From Clostridioides difficile (GTDB taxonomy: Bacteria > Bacillota > Clostridia > Peptostreptococcales > Peptostreptococcaceae): a stretch of 64,000 nucleotides of DNA. The DNA lies in assembly GCA_024919175.1 (NCBI GenBank), contig CP103804.1:1550001-1614000 (forward strand). The letters are read 5' to 3'. Of this stretch, positions 1 through 13,244 are shown piece after piece (positions within the stretch are counted from its first letter, which is position 1; each line of letters starts with the position of its first letter). A program made the translations under genes and the position numbers. The notes under the pieces are model-generated. The model saw only the letters and a list, made by a program, of their open reading frames with translations, did not search any database and had not been told where the DNA came from.

Positions 1-1
1 A

Positions 2-61
2 TTGGTTGTTGGTTTAACTGAAAAGTATCCTCTATATGAAGAATATAATATTATGGATTAA
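2..61 (+). CDS. C-terminal end of an unidentified protein (partial)
   Basis: An open frame entering from the left edge encodes 19 residues ending in YNIMD before TAA at 59-61. A clear intrinsic terminator 80 bases later fits the 3' end of a transcription unit. The fragment is too short to assign a family. Confidence 0.5.
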   Translation: MVVGLTEKYPLYEEYNIMD

Positions 62-137
62 TTAAAAGCATAATTAAATAAGACATATTTAAATAATTAG
101 AATGATAGTATTTGTGTTTAAGTATGTATATAAAGAT

Positions 138-191
138 AAAACCCAATTAATTAGGAGGGAATCTCCAATATTAATTGGGTTTTGTATTTTT
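138..191 (+). terminator. Intrinsic terminator of the upstream unit
   Basis: The arm AAAACCCAATTAAT pairs with ATTAATTGGGTTTT, and a T-rich tract follows. It closes the gene entering from the left edge and separates it from the hex operon. Confidence 0.85.
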
Positions 192-200
192 TAATTAAAA

Positions 201-257
201 CTTTAAGATTTCTTAAGAATTATACTAGGTTTTTCTAAAGATTTAAAGTCTATACTT
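201..257 (+). promoter_or_regulatory. Candidate hexSDF control region with 10-bp direct repeats
   Basis: TTAAGA occurs at 203-208 and again at 213-218, a 10-bp period. OmpR-family regulators usually bind direct repeats spaced by one helical turn, so this is a candidate HexR site. Two -10-like hexamers (TATACT at 221 and 251) lie nearby, but neither has a convincing -35 box. The repeat is seen; the HexR link is inferred. Confidence 0.3.
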
Positions 258-308
258 ATAAATATAGTAATTAAAGGTATTGAAAGGCTTTAATGAGGAG
301 GGAATCTT

Positions 309-1406
309 ATGAAAGTATTAATTCTTACAGGAAAATTTGGTATGGGGCATTACTCAGCATCAAATTCTTTAAGTGAAGATATAAAAACAAAATTTAATAA
401 TTCTGAAATAATAATTAAAGATATATTTGAATATATTATGCCTAACTACTCAGATAGAATGTATAAAACTTTTTCTATTCTTGTAAATCGGGGAAGTAGT
501 CTTTATAATTTATTTTACAAATGTACTGAAAATGGAAAAAAGGATATAAAATTTACCTTTTCAGATTATTTCTTAACTAAATTAGACAAGTTACTTAATG
601 AAATACAACCAACAGTAGTTATTTCAACTTTTCCATTTTGTTCTCAAGTAGTATCAAGATATAAAGAAAAGTATAACTCAAATCTTCCTTTGATAACATG
701 TATAACAGATATAAGTAGCCATTCAGAGTGGATTAGTAAAAATACAGATTGTTACTTAGTAGCTAGTGAATCTACTAAAGAAGAGCTTATTTTAAAAGGA
801 ATAGATGAAGATAAAGTAAAAGTTAATGGGATACCTGTAAAAAAAGAATTTAAAAATATAGAACATATAAGTCATTTAGATAAAAAAAACATCCTTATAA
901 TGGGTGGGGGATTAGGTTTATTACCTAAGTCAGAACAATTTTATAAAGATCTAAATAGTTTAGAAGGAGTAAAAACTACTGTAATAACTGGCAATAATAA
1001 AAAAATGTACTATAAATTGTACAATAGATATGAAAATATTGAGGTTGTAGGTTATACTAACGAAGTATACAAATATATGGAAAATGCCAACCTTATTATT
1101 TCTAAACCAGGTGGAATAACATTATTTGAAACAATTTATTCAGAGCTTCCAATATTAGTATTTAATCCATTTTTACAACAAGAGATAAACAATGCTGATT
1201 TCATACTAAATAATGGAATTGGAAGAATACTTGACAAAAATAAAAAATACTATGTAGATGAGATAAAAGACTTAATCTATGATGATGTTACACTTAAAGA
1301 AATGAGTTTGAATATGAAAAAACTTAAAAAACAGTTTGATAATAATACATTAGAAAATATTTTATTTTCATTTGATGAACAAGGAGTGTGTAGAGAATGT
1401 ATGTAG
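309..1406 (+). CDS. hexS: Membrane glycolipid glycosyltransferase HexS
   Basis: A 365-residue glycosyltransferase of the MGDG synthase/UgtP type (GT28). The N-terminal acceptor domain begins with a G-M-G-H loop near residues 10-15. The C-terminal nucleotide-sugar domain has a glycine-rich turn near residue 200 and the motif SKPGGITLFE near residue 260. No signal peptide or membrane helix is evident, so it should act at the inner membrane face. It starts at ATG behind GGAGGG and overlaps hexD by 10 bases. From recalled C. difficile literature, hexSDF makes an aminohexosyl-hexosyl-diradylglycerol that supports daptomycin and bacitracin resistance. HexS would add the second, N-acetylated hexosamine to a monohexosyl lipid. 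The family assignment is firm; the exact donor and acceptor are inferred. Confidence 0.88.
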   Translation: MKVLILTGKFGMGHYSASNSLSEDIKTKFNNSEIIIKDIFEYIMPNYSDRMYKTFSILVNRGSSLYNLFYKCTENGKKDIKFTFSDYFLTKLDKLLNEIQPTVVISTFPFCSQVVSRYKEKYNSNLPLITCITDISSHSEWISKNTDCYLVASESTKEELILKGIDEDKVKVNGIPVKKEFKNIEHISHLDKKNILIMGGGLGLLPKSEQFYKDLNSLEGVKTTVITGNNKKMYYKLYNRYENIEVVGYTNEVYKYMENANLIISKPGGITLFETIYSELPILVFNPFLQQEINNADFILNNGIGRILDKNKKYYVDEIKDLIYDDVTLKEMSLNMKKLKKQFDNNTLENILFSFDEQGVCRECM

Positions 1407-2095
1407 TAGGTTTAATTATAGTTGTTGCTTTGATTTTTTTAATCCATTCAATTATACCTACATATTATAATAAACTATTAAATAAAGATGTATTGAAAAA
1501 TATGACTGGCAAGAATAAAATTGCTCTTACATTTGATGATGGACCAGACAAAAGATATACAGAAAAATTGTTGGATGTACTAAAAGAAAATGATATAAAA
1601 GCCATGTTTTTCGTAGTGGCAAAGAATGCTGAAAAAGAGCATGAAATTATAAAAAGAATGTTAAGAGAAAATCATGTAGTTGGCTTACATTCACTAGAAC
1701 ATAAGAATGCATGGCTTTATAGTTATAATTATGTAAAAAAAGATTTTATTGAAAGTAAAAATATAATGAAAAATTTAGGTGTAGATGTAAACTACTATCG
1801 TCCACCATGGGGTCATACTAATATATTTTCAAATCAATTTGTTAAAAAGTATAATTTAAATATGATATTATGGGATGTAATGGCAGAAGATTGGAGTAAA
1901 GATAGTACAGTAGAGATTATAGTAAATAAGTTAATAGATAGGACAAAAGAAAATTCTATAATTTGTTTACATGATGCAGGAGAAAATTCAGGGGGGGCAG
2001 TTGGTGCACCTGAACGTACTATTGAAGCATTAAAGATAGCTATTCCAAAACTTAAAGCCAGTGGTTTTAAATTTGTAACACCAGAAAGGATGTAG
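1397..2095 (+). CDS. hexD: Membrane-anchored NodB-type deacetylase HexD
   Basis: A 232-residue polysaccharide deacetylase (NodB homology domain, CE4 family) anchored by one N-terminal helix at about residues 3-20. Visible motifs are TFDDGP (catalytic Asp and metal Asp), H-S-x-x-H (metal ligands), RPPWG, and the C-terminal LHDAG carrying the catalytic His. It is translationally coupled to hexS by a 10-base overlap, with AAGGAG at 1381. In the Hex pathway it would remove the acetyl group from the N-acetylhexosamine placed by HexS, exposing a positively charged amine on the glycolipid. This fits the reported effect on cationic lipopeptide resistance. The deacetylase activity is well supported; the lipid substrate rests on operon context and recalled work. 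Confidence 0.88.
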   Translation: MYVVGLIIVVALIFLIHSIIPTYYNKLLNKDVLKNMTGKNKIALTFDDGPDKRYTEKLLDVLKENDIKAMFFVVAKNAEKEHEIIKRMLRENHVVGLHSLEHKNAWLYSYNYVKKDFIESKNIMKNLGVDVNYYRPPWGHTNIFSNQFVKKYNLNMILWDVMAEDWSKDSTVEIIVNKLIDRTKENSIICLHDAGENSGGAVGAPERTIEALKIAIPKLKASGFKFVTPERM

Positions 2096-2097
2096 TT

Positions 2098-3162
2098 ATG
2101 ATAAGTAAAACTGAAAATAAAAATAAGTGTCTAGGTAGTGCAGCCTTCTTAGTTTTACTAATGGGCATAACTGGATACTTTGTTTTTAGAGGTCAATCAA
2201 TTGAATCTTTAATAAAATCATTAAAAGGTGCGAATCCTGTATTTATATTAATTGGGTTTGCAATGATGTTTATATATATTGCTTGCGAAGGTATAAATAT
2301 ATATTTAGGTATAAAGGCTTTAAATCAAAAAACTACTTTTTTAAAATGTATGGGATATGCATTTGTTGGGTTTTATTTTAGCTCAATTACACCTTCAGCT
2401 TCTGGAGGTCAACCAGCACAAGTTTATTATATGAAGAAGGATGATATAAATATATCTTATTCTTCGCTTATATTATTAGTCACTGTTGTCATTCATCAAG
2501 TTGTTGTATTGGCATATAGTGGAATAATGTTCATTATGGAACGTGAATTTATACTAAATAATGTAAGAGGTATGAACATTTTATTGATATATGGTGTAAT
2601 AACGAATGTTGCTCTTGTTGTTGGAGTAATTGCAGTTATATTTTCAAAAAAATTAGTAAATAACTTCATAATATCCATAACAAATTTATTAGGAAAACTA
2701 AGAATAATAAAAGATGTTGAAGGTTCGAGAAAAGTTATAACTTCTCAAATTGAAGAATATGTTAAAGGTGCACAATATATAAAACAAAATCCAAAGTTAG
2801 TAATTAAGATTTTACTTATAACTATTGTGCAAATAACAGCTATGTTTTTAGTACCATTCTTTGTATACAAAGCTTTCCATCTATCAACATATACTGTATT
2901 TGAAATATTAGCAATACAATCATTACTTAATATTGCTGTTTCGTCTTTACCATTACCAGGAGCTGTTGGAGCGTCTGAAAATAGTTTTATGACTTTATTT
3001 AAGATATTTTTCCCAGGTCATTTACTAGTTCCAGCGATGTTACTTAGCAGAGGAATAAGCTTTTATGCATTTGTTGCTATAAGTGGTTTAGTATGTATTG
3101 TGGCACATGTTAAGTCTTCTGAAAAAGTAAAATCAGTAAAAGAAGTTATTTATGTAAGATAG
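2098..3162 (+). CDS. hexF: Probable glycolipid flippase HexF (LPG synthase TM family)
   Basis: A 354-residue integral membrane protein with about eight hydrophobic helices, of the UPF0104/lysylphosphatidylglycerol-synthetase transmembrane family. This is the flippase half of MprF-type proteins. The segment around residues 95-105 (SITPSASGGQPAQ) and the later LPLPGAVGASE stretch are typical conserved polar loops. It starts two bases after hexD with AAAGGA upstream, so the three genes form one tight operon. The soluble aminoacyl-transferase half of MprF is absent, as expected for a stand-alone flippase. The likely role is moving the finished amino-glycolipid to the outer leaflet. Direction and substrate are inferred. 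Confidence 0.82.
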   Translation: MISKTENKNKCLGSAAFLVLLMGITGYFVFRGQSIESLIKSLKGANPVFILIGFAMMFIYIACEGINIYLGIKALNQKTTFLKCMGYAFVGFYFSSITPSASGGQPAQVYYMKKDDINISYSSLILLVTVVIHQVVVLAYSGIMFIMEREFILNNVRGMNILLIYGVITNVALVVGVIAVIFSKKLVNNFIISITNLLGKLRIIKDVEGSRKVITSQIEEYVKGAQYIKQNPKLVIKILLITIVQITAMFLVPFFVYKAFHLSTYTVFEILAIQSLLNIAVSSLPLPGAVGASENSFMTLFKIFFPGHLLVPAMLLSRGISFYAFVAISGLVCIVAHVKSSEKVKSVKEVIYVR

Positions 3163-3254
3163 TATTAGGTAGTTAATTTTTACATTAAGATGTATACATT
3201 TTGATTAAACTTTGAGAGTGTTTACAATAGTAGAAAGTATTAAAACGTGTGACA

Positions 3255-3283
3255 TTGCTAAGCTTTTACTAATAAAGTATAAT
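3255..3283 (+). promoter_or_regulatory. Candidate sigma-A promoter for hexRK
   Basis: TTGCTA at 3255-3260, a 17-base spacer and TATAAT at 3278-3283 lie 52 bases before the hexR start. There is no terminator after hexF, so hexRK may be read both from this promoter and from hexSDF read-through. Confidence 0.55.
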
Positions 3284-3335
3284 ATTTTATATAGTTTAAA
3301 ATATTTAAGAAATATAGTAGAAAAGGAGCTTAGCG

Positions 3336-4040
3336 ATGAATAAAGAGATTCCAAAAAAAATTTTAGTAGCTGATGATAATCCAGAAATTAGGGAAATCGT
3401 AGAAATACTTTTGACTGGTGAAGGTTATAAAGTTGTTATGGCGACGAACGGAGAAGAAGCCGTAAACTTAGTAGATAGTACGATTGATTTGATTATTTTG
3501 GATGTTGTTATGCCAGTAAAGACAGGGTTTGTTGCATGTAATGAGATTAGAGAAAAAACAACAGCTCCAATATTATTTCTAACTGCAAAAACTCAAGATT
3601 CCGACAAGGTTATTGGGTTTTCAGCAGGAGGAGATGACTATTTATCAAAGCCTTTTTCATATTCTGAGTTAATTTCAAGAGTTAAGTCACTACTTAGACG
3701 TTATTATATATATCAGGGGAAGGAAAAGAATAGAGAGTCAAACATATTGCAGACAAAAGAACTCTGTGTAAATTTAGATACTCAAGATGTTACATTGGAG
3801 GGAGAACCTATATTTTTGACAACTATAGAGTATAGTATATTAGTTCTTATGTTAAAAAATAGAAAAAAAGTTTTCTCGTCTGAAAATATATATGAAAGTA
3901 TTTGGGATGAGCAATATTTTTATACAGCAAATAATACTATAATGGTACATATTAGAAACTTAAGAAAAAAACTAGAAAAAGATCAGAAAAATCCACAATA
4001 TGTAAAAACTGCATGGGGAAAGGGGTACTATATTGATTAG
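3336..4040 (+). CDS. hexR: OmpR-family response regulator HexR
   Basis: A 234-residue two-domain response regulator. The receiver domain carries the acidic pair Asp13-Asp14, the phospho-acceptor Asp56 (LILDVVMP), Thr near 83 and Lys near 104 (LSKPFS). The C-terminal OmpR/PhoB winged helix ends in the usual hairpin (TAWGKGYYID). It starts at ATG behind AAGGAG and overlaps hexK by 8 bases. Position directly after hexSDF and recalled work indicate that HexR with HexK controls hexSDF, probably in response to membrane-active antibiotics. The candidate binding site is the 10-bp repeat near 203-218. Confidence 0.9.
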   Translation: MNKEIPKKILVADDNPEIREIVEILLTGEGYKVVMATNGEEAVNLVDSTIDLIILDVVMPVKTGFVACNEIREKTTAPILFLTAKTQDSDKVIGFSAGGDDYLSKPFSYSELISRVKSLLRRYYIYQGKEKNRESNILQTKELCVNLDTQDVTLEGEPIFLTTIEYSILVLMLKNRKKVFSSENIYESIWDEQYFYTANNTIMVHIRNLRKKLEKDQKNPQYVKTAWGKGYYID

Positions 4041-5355
4041 CAAAATTAAGCCATCAAAGTTGGGTGTCATACTATTGATATATGTAGTAATCTCAGCAGG
4101 GGTGGCTTTTATTTTAAATATACCATTTTATTCTGCTGTTGAGTCAGTAGTAAAGGATGTATCAGAAGGTAAAACCTACTTTAAAAGAGAAGCAGACCAG
4201 TTAATGGACGATTTTCAAATCTACGTGAATGATAAAAATATAAGTTCAAATGATGGTGAAGATATATCAAATTGGAATAATGACAATTGGTTTGTATCTA
4301 TGAAAATATATAAAGGAAATGAGATTTTTTATGATACATTGTACTATCCAAATGAATTACCTGATAAGAGTGAAGAAAATGAATTTTATAGTAGCTCTAT
4401 GGCTAGACATTATGAGATACAATTTTCTAATATTAAAGCTAATGTAGTTATAGTAGCACTGTTTAGATTTAGATTTCAAAACTTTATAGATGCTGTTTCT
4501 ATTACATTTATGGCAATTACATTTATTGTAACATTTTTATTGCTGTTGAGTAGAAAGATTAAATACCTAAGAAAAATAGAAATGGGTATAAAGATAGTAG
4601 AAAGTGGTAGTTTAAAGTATAGAATTCCTGTTAAGGGGAACGATGAATTATCATCACTTGCATCTAGTATTAATGAGATGAGTCAAGCGCTTGATAATCA
4701 ACTTATAAAAGAAAGAGAAATGAAGAATAAAAATAAAGATATAGTAACTTCAATATCACATGATGTCAGAACTCCATTAACATCAGTAATTTGTTATTTA
4801 GATTTGATTAAAGATCATAAGTATAATAGCCCTGAGCAATTGGAGCAATATATAAAAAATGTAAGATTAAAAGCATATCAGATAAAAGATTTGACAGATG
4901 ACCTTTTTACACACTTCGTTAATTCGGAAGAAGAAGTTTCTAAAAAGTATGAAAAGATTAATGCAAATGAATTTATATTTCAACTGCTTTTAGATAGTTC
5001 ATATACATTGGAAGAAAAGGGGTTTCATATAAAAATAGAAAATGAACTTTATAACCAATATCATATTTATGTAGATGTAACACAATTTAGAAGAATATTT
5101 GATAATTTATGTTCTAATATAATAAAGTATGCAAGAAGGGATAGACCAATAGTATTTTTAATTAAAGTTGAAGATGGGAAGTTGCTAATTATACAAAAAA
5201 ACAAAGTTAGTAACATTCATAAAAATGTAGAAAGTTTTGGAATTGGAATAAAAAACTGTGAAAAGATAATTGAATATCATAATGGAAGTATAAATGTAAA
5301 CTCAGGTGATAAAGAGTTTTCTATAGAAATATCTATTCCAGTAAATGAATCATAA
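4033..5355 (+). CDS. hexK: Sensor histidine kinase HexK
   Basis: A 440-residue membrane kinase starting at TTG within the end of hexR. It has helix 1 at about residues 10-32, an extracytoplasmic segment of roughly 105 residues, helix 2 at about 150-173, a HAMP linker and a dimerisation domain with the phospho-accepting His243 (SISHDVRTP). The ATP-binding domain has an N box (FDNLCSNIIKYA). A canonical D-x-G-x-G G1 box is not obvious; the later FGIGIKNCEKIIEYHNG stretch resembles the G2 region. The sensor domain is larger than in intramembrane bacitracin sensors. It is predicted to phosphorylate HexR. Confidence 0.87.
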   Translation: MISKIKPSKLGVILLIYVVISAGVAFILNIPFYSAVESVVKDVSEGKTYFKREADQLMDDFQIYVNDKNISSNDGEDISNWNNDNWFVSMKIYKGNEIFYDTLYYPNELPDKSEENEFYSSSMARHYEIQFSNIKANVVIVALFRFRFQNFIDAVSITFMAITFIVTFLLLLSRKIKYLRKIEMGIKIVESGSLKYRIPVKGNDELSSLASSINEMSQALDNQLIKEREMKNKNKDIVTSISHDVRTPLTSVICYLDLIKDHKYNSPEQLEQYIKNVRLKAYQIKDLTDDLFTHFVNSEEEVSKKYEKINANEFIFQLLLDSSYTLEEKGFHIKIENELYNQYHIYVDVTQFRRIFDNLCSNIIKYARRDRPIVFLIKVEDGKLLIIQKNKVSNIHKNVESFGIGIKNCEKIIEYHNGSINVNSGDKEFSIEISIPVNES

Positions 5356-5402
5356 ATGTCTAAATTAAGTACTGCATATGCTAGTTGTTATGCACCTATG
5401 AC

Positions 5403-5435
5403 CAAGTAACAAGTTTACTTGTAAGACCATATAAT
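5403..5435 (+). promoter_or_regulatory. Inverted repeat and -10 box ahead of the transporter
   Basis: CAAGTAA (5403-5409) and TTACTTG (5415-5421) form an inverted repeat just upstream of TATAAT at 5430-5435. There is no clear -35 hexamer, and the dyad occupies that position, so a regulated promoter is plausible. Confidence 0.35.
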
Positions 5436-5467
5436 ATTATTATCTTAAAAAAAGGGGACATAATAAT

Positions 5468-6841
5468 ATGGTTTTAACAGGAGCGCATTATATTTACATT
5501 GTATTTATGGTAATTATATTAATTACTATGCTTATGAAAAAAGATACTGTAGTACCATGTATATTAGGTGTTTTTTTCATGGGACTATTCTTTGAAAAAA
5601 ATATCTTTGGAGCTATAACAGCAGTGTTTAACTCGTTTATTATATCTTTAAATGAGTTGGGGCCGATTATTTTAATTATAGCGATTATGGTTGCTTTATC
5701 TAAAGCTCTAGAAGCAAATAATGCCATACAGTATATGGTAAGACCATTTTCCAAAGTTATAAGAAATTCTAATACAGCATTTTTTGTAACTGGATTTGTA
5801 ATGTTGATTCTTTCTTGGTTTTTCTGGCCAACTCCAGCTGTTGCCTTAGTTGGAGCAGTATTTTTACCTGTTGCTATTAGAGCTGGATTACCAGCAATTG
5901 GTGTTGCAGTAGCATTAAACTTATTTGGTCATGGTCTTGCCTTATCTACAGACTTTGTTATTCAGGGAGCTCCAAGTATAACAGCTGGTGCAGCAGGAGT
6001 AGCAGTATCATATGTCATAAATGATGGTATGATTTTATTTTGGGTAATGGGAATTGTAACGATATCTATGGCATTTTATACATTAAAAAGGGACATCAAT
6101 AAAGGAATGTTTAGAGAAGAGCTTAAAGATTTTGAAAGTGAAGAAGTAAAAGAATTTAATGGAAAATCTAAGATAGCAACTATCTTAGTAGCTTTAGGAT
6201 TTCTTGCTGACATAATTGCTATGTATATGTTTGACCTAAAAGGAGGAGATGCATCAGCTCTTTTAGGAGGAACAGCAGTGTTTCTAATAATTATTATAAA
6301 TACTATAAATTTCGGCAAAGATAGTTTTGAAAATGTGTGTGAAAATATAATAGATGGTTTTGTGTTTGGTATAAAGATATTTGGTGCGATTATACCAATA
6401 GCAGCGTTCTTCTACATGGGAGAAGTTGCACCTTTAACTGGTGTATTTGGAAAGGTATTAGCACCTGGTTCTCAAGGATTATTATCAGATATAGGGATAG
6501 CTCTTTCTCAAGCTATACCACTTAATAAATTTGCAGTATCAGGCATAGAAACTGTAGTAGGAGCAATAACTGGGCTTGATGGTTCAGGGTTTTCTGGAAT
6601 TTCATTAGTTGGTTCACTTGCATCTGTATTTGGAACTGCTATTAATGCAAGTGTTGGTGCATTAGCAGCATTAGGTCAAATTAGTGGTATTTGGGTTGGT
6701 GGAGGATGTCTAGTTCCTTGGGGTCTTATTTCTGCAGCCGCAATTTGTGGAGTTAGCCCTATTGAATTGGCAAAAAGAAACTTTATTCCTGTTATAACAG
6801 GACTCATTGTAACAACTATAGTCGCAGTATTTATTATTTAG
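5468..6841 (+). CDS. Multi-pass membrane transporter, GntP/ion-transporter type
   Basis: A 457-residue protein with about 11-12 hydrophobic helices and one long hydrophilic loop at about residues 205-235. Glycine-rich re-entrant-like segments in each half (around FWPTPAVALVGAVFLP and the C-terminal GGCLVPWGL) suggest an inverted-repeat secondary transporter similar to GntP/CitM-type organic-anion carriers. It starts at ATG behind AAAGGGG. It stands alone: hexK ends 112 bases upstream and the next gene converges. The substrate cannot be read from the sequence. Another ion-transporter family is possible. Confidence 0.6.
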   Translation: MVLTGAHYIYIVFMVIILITMLMKKDTVVPCILGVFFMGLFFEKNIFGAITAVFNSFIISLNELGPIILIIAIMVALSKALEANNAIQYMVRPFSKVIRNSNTAFFVTGFVMLILSWFFWPTPAVALVGAVFLPVAIRAGLPAIGVAVALNLFGHGLALSTDFVIQGAPSITAGAAGVAVSYVINDGMILFWVMGIVTISMAFYTLKRDINKGMFREELKDFESEEVKEFNGKSKIATILVALGFLADIIAMYMFDLKGGDASALLGGTAVFLIIIINTINFGKDSFENVCENIIDGFVFGIKIFGAIIPIAAFFYMGEVAPLTGVFGKVLAPGSQGLLSDIGIALSQAIPLNKFAVSGIETVVGAITGLDGSGFSGISLVGSLASVFGTAINASVGALAALGQISGIWVGGGCLVPWGLISAAAICGVSPIELAKRNFIPVITGLIVTTIVAVFII

Positions 6842-6918
6842 CAAATAAAAACTAATATCATTTTATTGGGAGATTAACAAAGGATATATATAATTAAAAA
6901 TAAAAGGTTATATAAATT

Positions 6919-6986
6919 AAAAATAGATGTACAGTTATTATTTATAAAAAGACTTTTGTCTCATGTAAAAACTATACATCTATTTT
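6919..6986. terminator. Bidirectional terminator between the transporter and pdaA2
   Basis: AAAAATAGATGTA (6919-6931) pairs with TACATCTATTTTT (6974-6986), giving A and T tracts on both sides. It can serve the forward transporter gene and the converging pdaA2. Confidence 0.75.
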
Positions 6987-7077
6987 TTATTGGAAGTATT
7001 TAATTTGAAATCGTTTATGTAAGTTAATATATAAATATTACACTTTAAAGTATAGCTTTTAAATATACTTCTAAATA

Positions 7078-8019
7078 TTAATAATTTAGAAGTTCAAAAT
7101 TATATCCTAGCTTTCTAGCATCTGATATAAAATCACTTAGGATTTCTGTACTAGTTTTAGAAACAGCATGTAGTAATAAGATAGAACCATCATGTAAATT
7201 ATCCATTATTTTTTTCTTAGCTTCATCATGTGATGGTTGCTTTTCAGTATCCCAATCTCTATATGCGAAACTCCAAAATATGGTTTTATAGCCTAAGTTT
7301 TTAGTCATTGCTAAGCTTTTTTCTGAATACTTGCCCATAGGAGGTCTGAAAAATTTAACTATGTTTTTTTCAGTTAAATCTTTATAAAGTTTTTCAACAT
7401 CTTCAAATTCATCATTAAAGCTTTTTAGATTGCCTGTTTTTGTTGGCATAGAAGGATGAGTTTTACTGTGGCTTCCAACTATGTGACCTTCTTTAACCAT
7501 TCTTTTTATCAAATCTTTATTTTCTTTTATGTATGGAGATGTGACGAAAAAAACAGCTTTTACTTTATTTTGCTTTAAAACATCCAGTATCTTTGATGTA
7601 TATCCATTTTCATAACCTTCATCAAATGTAAGATATAGTGTTTTTTGACCATCTTTTATGGGTCCATTATATATAGCACTATAGTCAGAAAAATTAAATT
7701 TGATGTCAGTATTTACTTCTGGAGTTTTATGTTTGGTATTTGGTATATAAAACCAATCAAGAGCAGTATTATCTAAAGATGACACATCTAATTTTTCATT
7801 ATCATTGTCCACAGTATCTTTATTTGATGGACTGTCTGTTCCATCTGAAACAGTTACACTGGAAGTATCTTTACTATTATCACTGTTTTGAGAATCTTCT
7901 TGCGCTGATATTTCTTTATTCTGGTCAGTGTTTTGTTTTTTTTGTGAGTTTGAACATCCAACAATGAAAAAAATAGATATAGAAAGTATTGTCAAAGAAT
8001 ATAGTATCTTTCTAAGCAT
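7078..8019 (-). CDS. pdaA2: PdaA-type N-deacetylase lipoprotein (spore cortex)
   Basis: A 313-residue lipoprotein with an N-terminal hydrophobic stretch ending in a lipobox (IVGC, Cys22), a Ser/Asp/Lys-rich linker to about residue 90, then a NodB (CE4) domain. Motifs are LTFDEGY, GSHSKTHP (metal His residues), FRPPMG, and LLLHAV near the C terminus. The motif-1 variant with DEG is that of the PdaA/delta-lactam biosynthetic de-N-acetylase group rather than general chitin deacetylases. PdaA enzymes deacetylate N-acetylmuramic acid on the way to muramic-delta-lactam in spore cortex. C. difficile has two such genes, and position near srtB fits pdaA2. It starts at ATG with GGGAG upstream. The symbol is inferred from context. 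Confidence 0.82.
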   Translation of the reverse strand: MLRKILYSLTILSISIFFIVGCSNSQKKQNTDQNKEISAQEDSQNSDNSKDTSSVTVSDGTDSPSNKDTVDNDNEKLDVSSLDNTALDWFYIPNTKHKTPEVNTDIKFNFSDYSAIYNGPIKDGQKTLYLTFDEGYENGYTSKILDVLKQNKVKAVFFVTSPYIKENKDLIKRMVKEGHIVGSHSKTHPSMPTKTGNLKSFNDEFEDVEKLYKDLTEKNIVKFFRPPMGKYSEKSLAMTKNLGYKTIFWSFAYRDWDTEKQPSHDEAKKKIMDNLHDGSILLLHAVSKTSTEILSDFISDARKLGYNFELLNY

Positions 8020-8173
8020 TTTATAGCTCCCTTCTAAATTAATTGTAATTATATATAGTATTATTATAGTTGGAAATGGTTATTAATAATAGTTACATAT
8101 TTGAAAATAAAGTCGCAATAGTAATACAAAATATGAATAATTAATAAATTTAAGAAAAAATGTAAAAAAGTAG

Positions 8174-8205
8174 TTGACCATATTATAATAAGGTGTTATT
8201 ATAAT
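8174..8205 (+). promoter_or_regulatory. rRNA operon promoter
   Basis: TTGACC at 8174-8179 is followed by TATTAT at 8197 (17-base spacer) overlapping TATAAT at 8200-8205. It lies about 160 bases before the 16S 5' end, as expected for an rRNA P1 promoter. No second promoter is clear. Confidence 0.65.
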
Positions 8206-8210
8206 AAATG

Positions 8211-8361
8211 TGCTCAACAAGGAACAAGAAAATAATGAGTACAAAATGATTGATTTAATAAAATGAACTTTGAAAATTAAACAGTAGGTTAATTTATAAA
8301 AACAAGAAACAAACCATAAAGCCAGATATTTTGATAACAATAGTATCTGAGCCTGATAAAC
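8211..8361 (+). other. rRNA leader with 16S processing-stem strand
   Basis: The transcribed leader holds AAAATTAAACAGTAGG at 8273-8288, perfectly complementary over 16 bases to 9880-9895 just after 16S. The two strands would close the 16S precursor into the long stem usually cut by RNase III. A CTTTGAAAA-type box at 8269-8277, also found in the spacer at 9970-9978, resembles antitermination-leader sequences. The rest of 8020-8361 (342 bases without a gene) is AT-rich. Confidence 0.6.
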
Positions 8362-12982
<4,621 letters not shown>

Positions 12983-13060
12983 ATATTTATTTGATGTTCA
13001 TTGATTAAAATATATATGTAGTTTTTAGAGTGTTAATTTAACTCATAATAGAATAAGTGT
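12983..13060 (+). other. Post-23S spacer with no 5S rRNA
   Basis: These 78 bases between 23S and tRNA-Thr are AT-rich and too short for a 5S gene (about 117 bases). They include the 3' strand of the 23S processing stem (12993-13020). No 5S-like sequence is found here, in the spacer or in the leader. Confidence 0.75.
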
Positions 13061-13135
13061 GCTGGTGTGGCTCAACGGTAGAGCAGCTGACTTGTAATCA
13101 GCAGGTTGTAGGTTCGATTCCTATCACCAGCTCCA
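13061..13135 (+). tRNA. tRNA-Thr (anticodon TGT)
   Basis: A 75-base cloverleaf including encoded CCA. The acceptor stem is GCTGGTG/CACCAGC, the D arm GCTC/GAGC, the anticodon arm GCTGA/TCAGC with loop CTTGTAA, and the T loop GTTCGATTC. Anticodon TGT reads ACA. It is co-transcribed as the last gene of the rRNA operon. Confidence 0.96.
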
Positions 13136-13140
13136 GTAAA

Positions 13141-13167
13141 GACTATGTTAAAAACATAGTCTTTTTT
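13141..13167 (+). terminator. Terminator of the rRNA-tRNA operon
   Basis: GACTATGTT (13141-13149), a 3-base loop and AACATAGTC (13153-13161) are followed by six T residues. Confidence 0.92.
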
Positions 13168-13244
13168 ATTGTATAATATATTTATTATTTTATATAGTTT
13201 ATAAAAATCGACAAGAAATTGACAAATTTAAGTAAGAAATAGCT

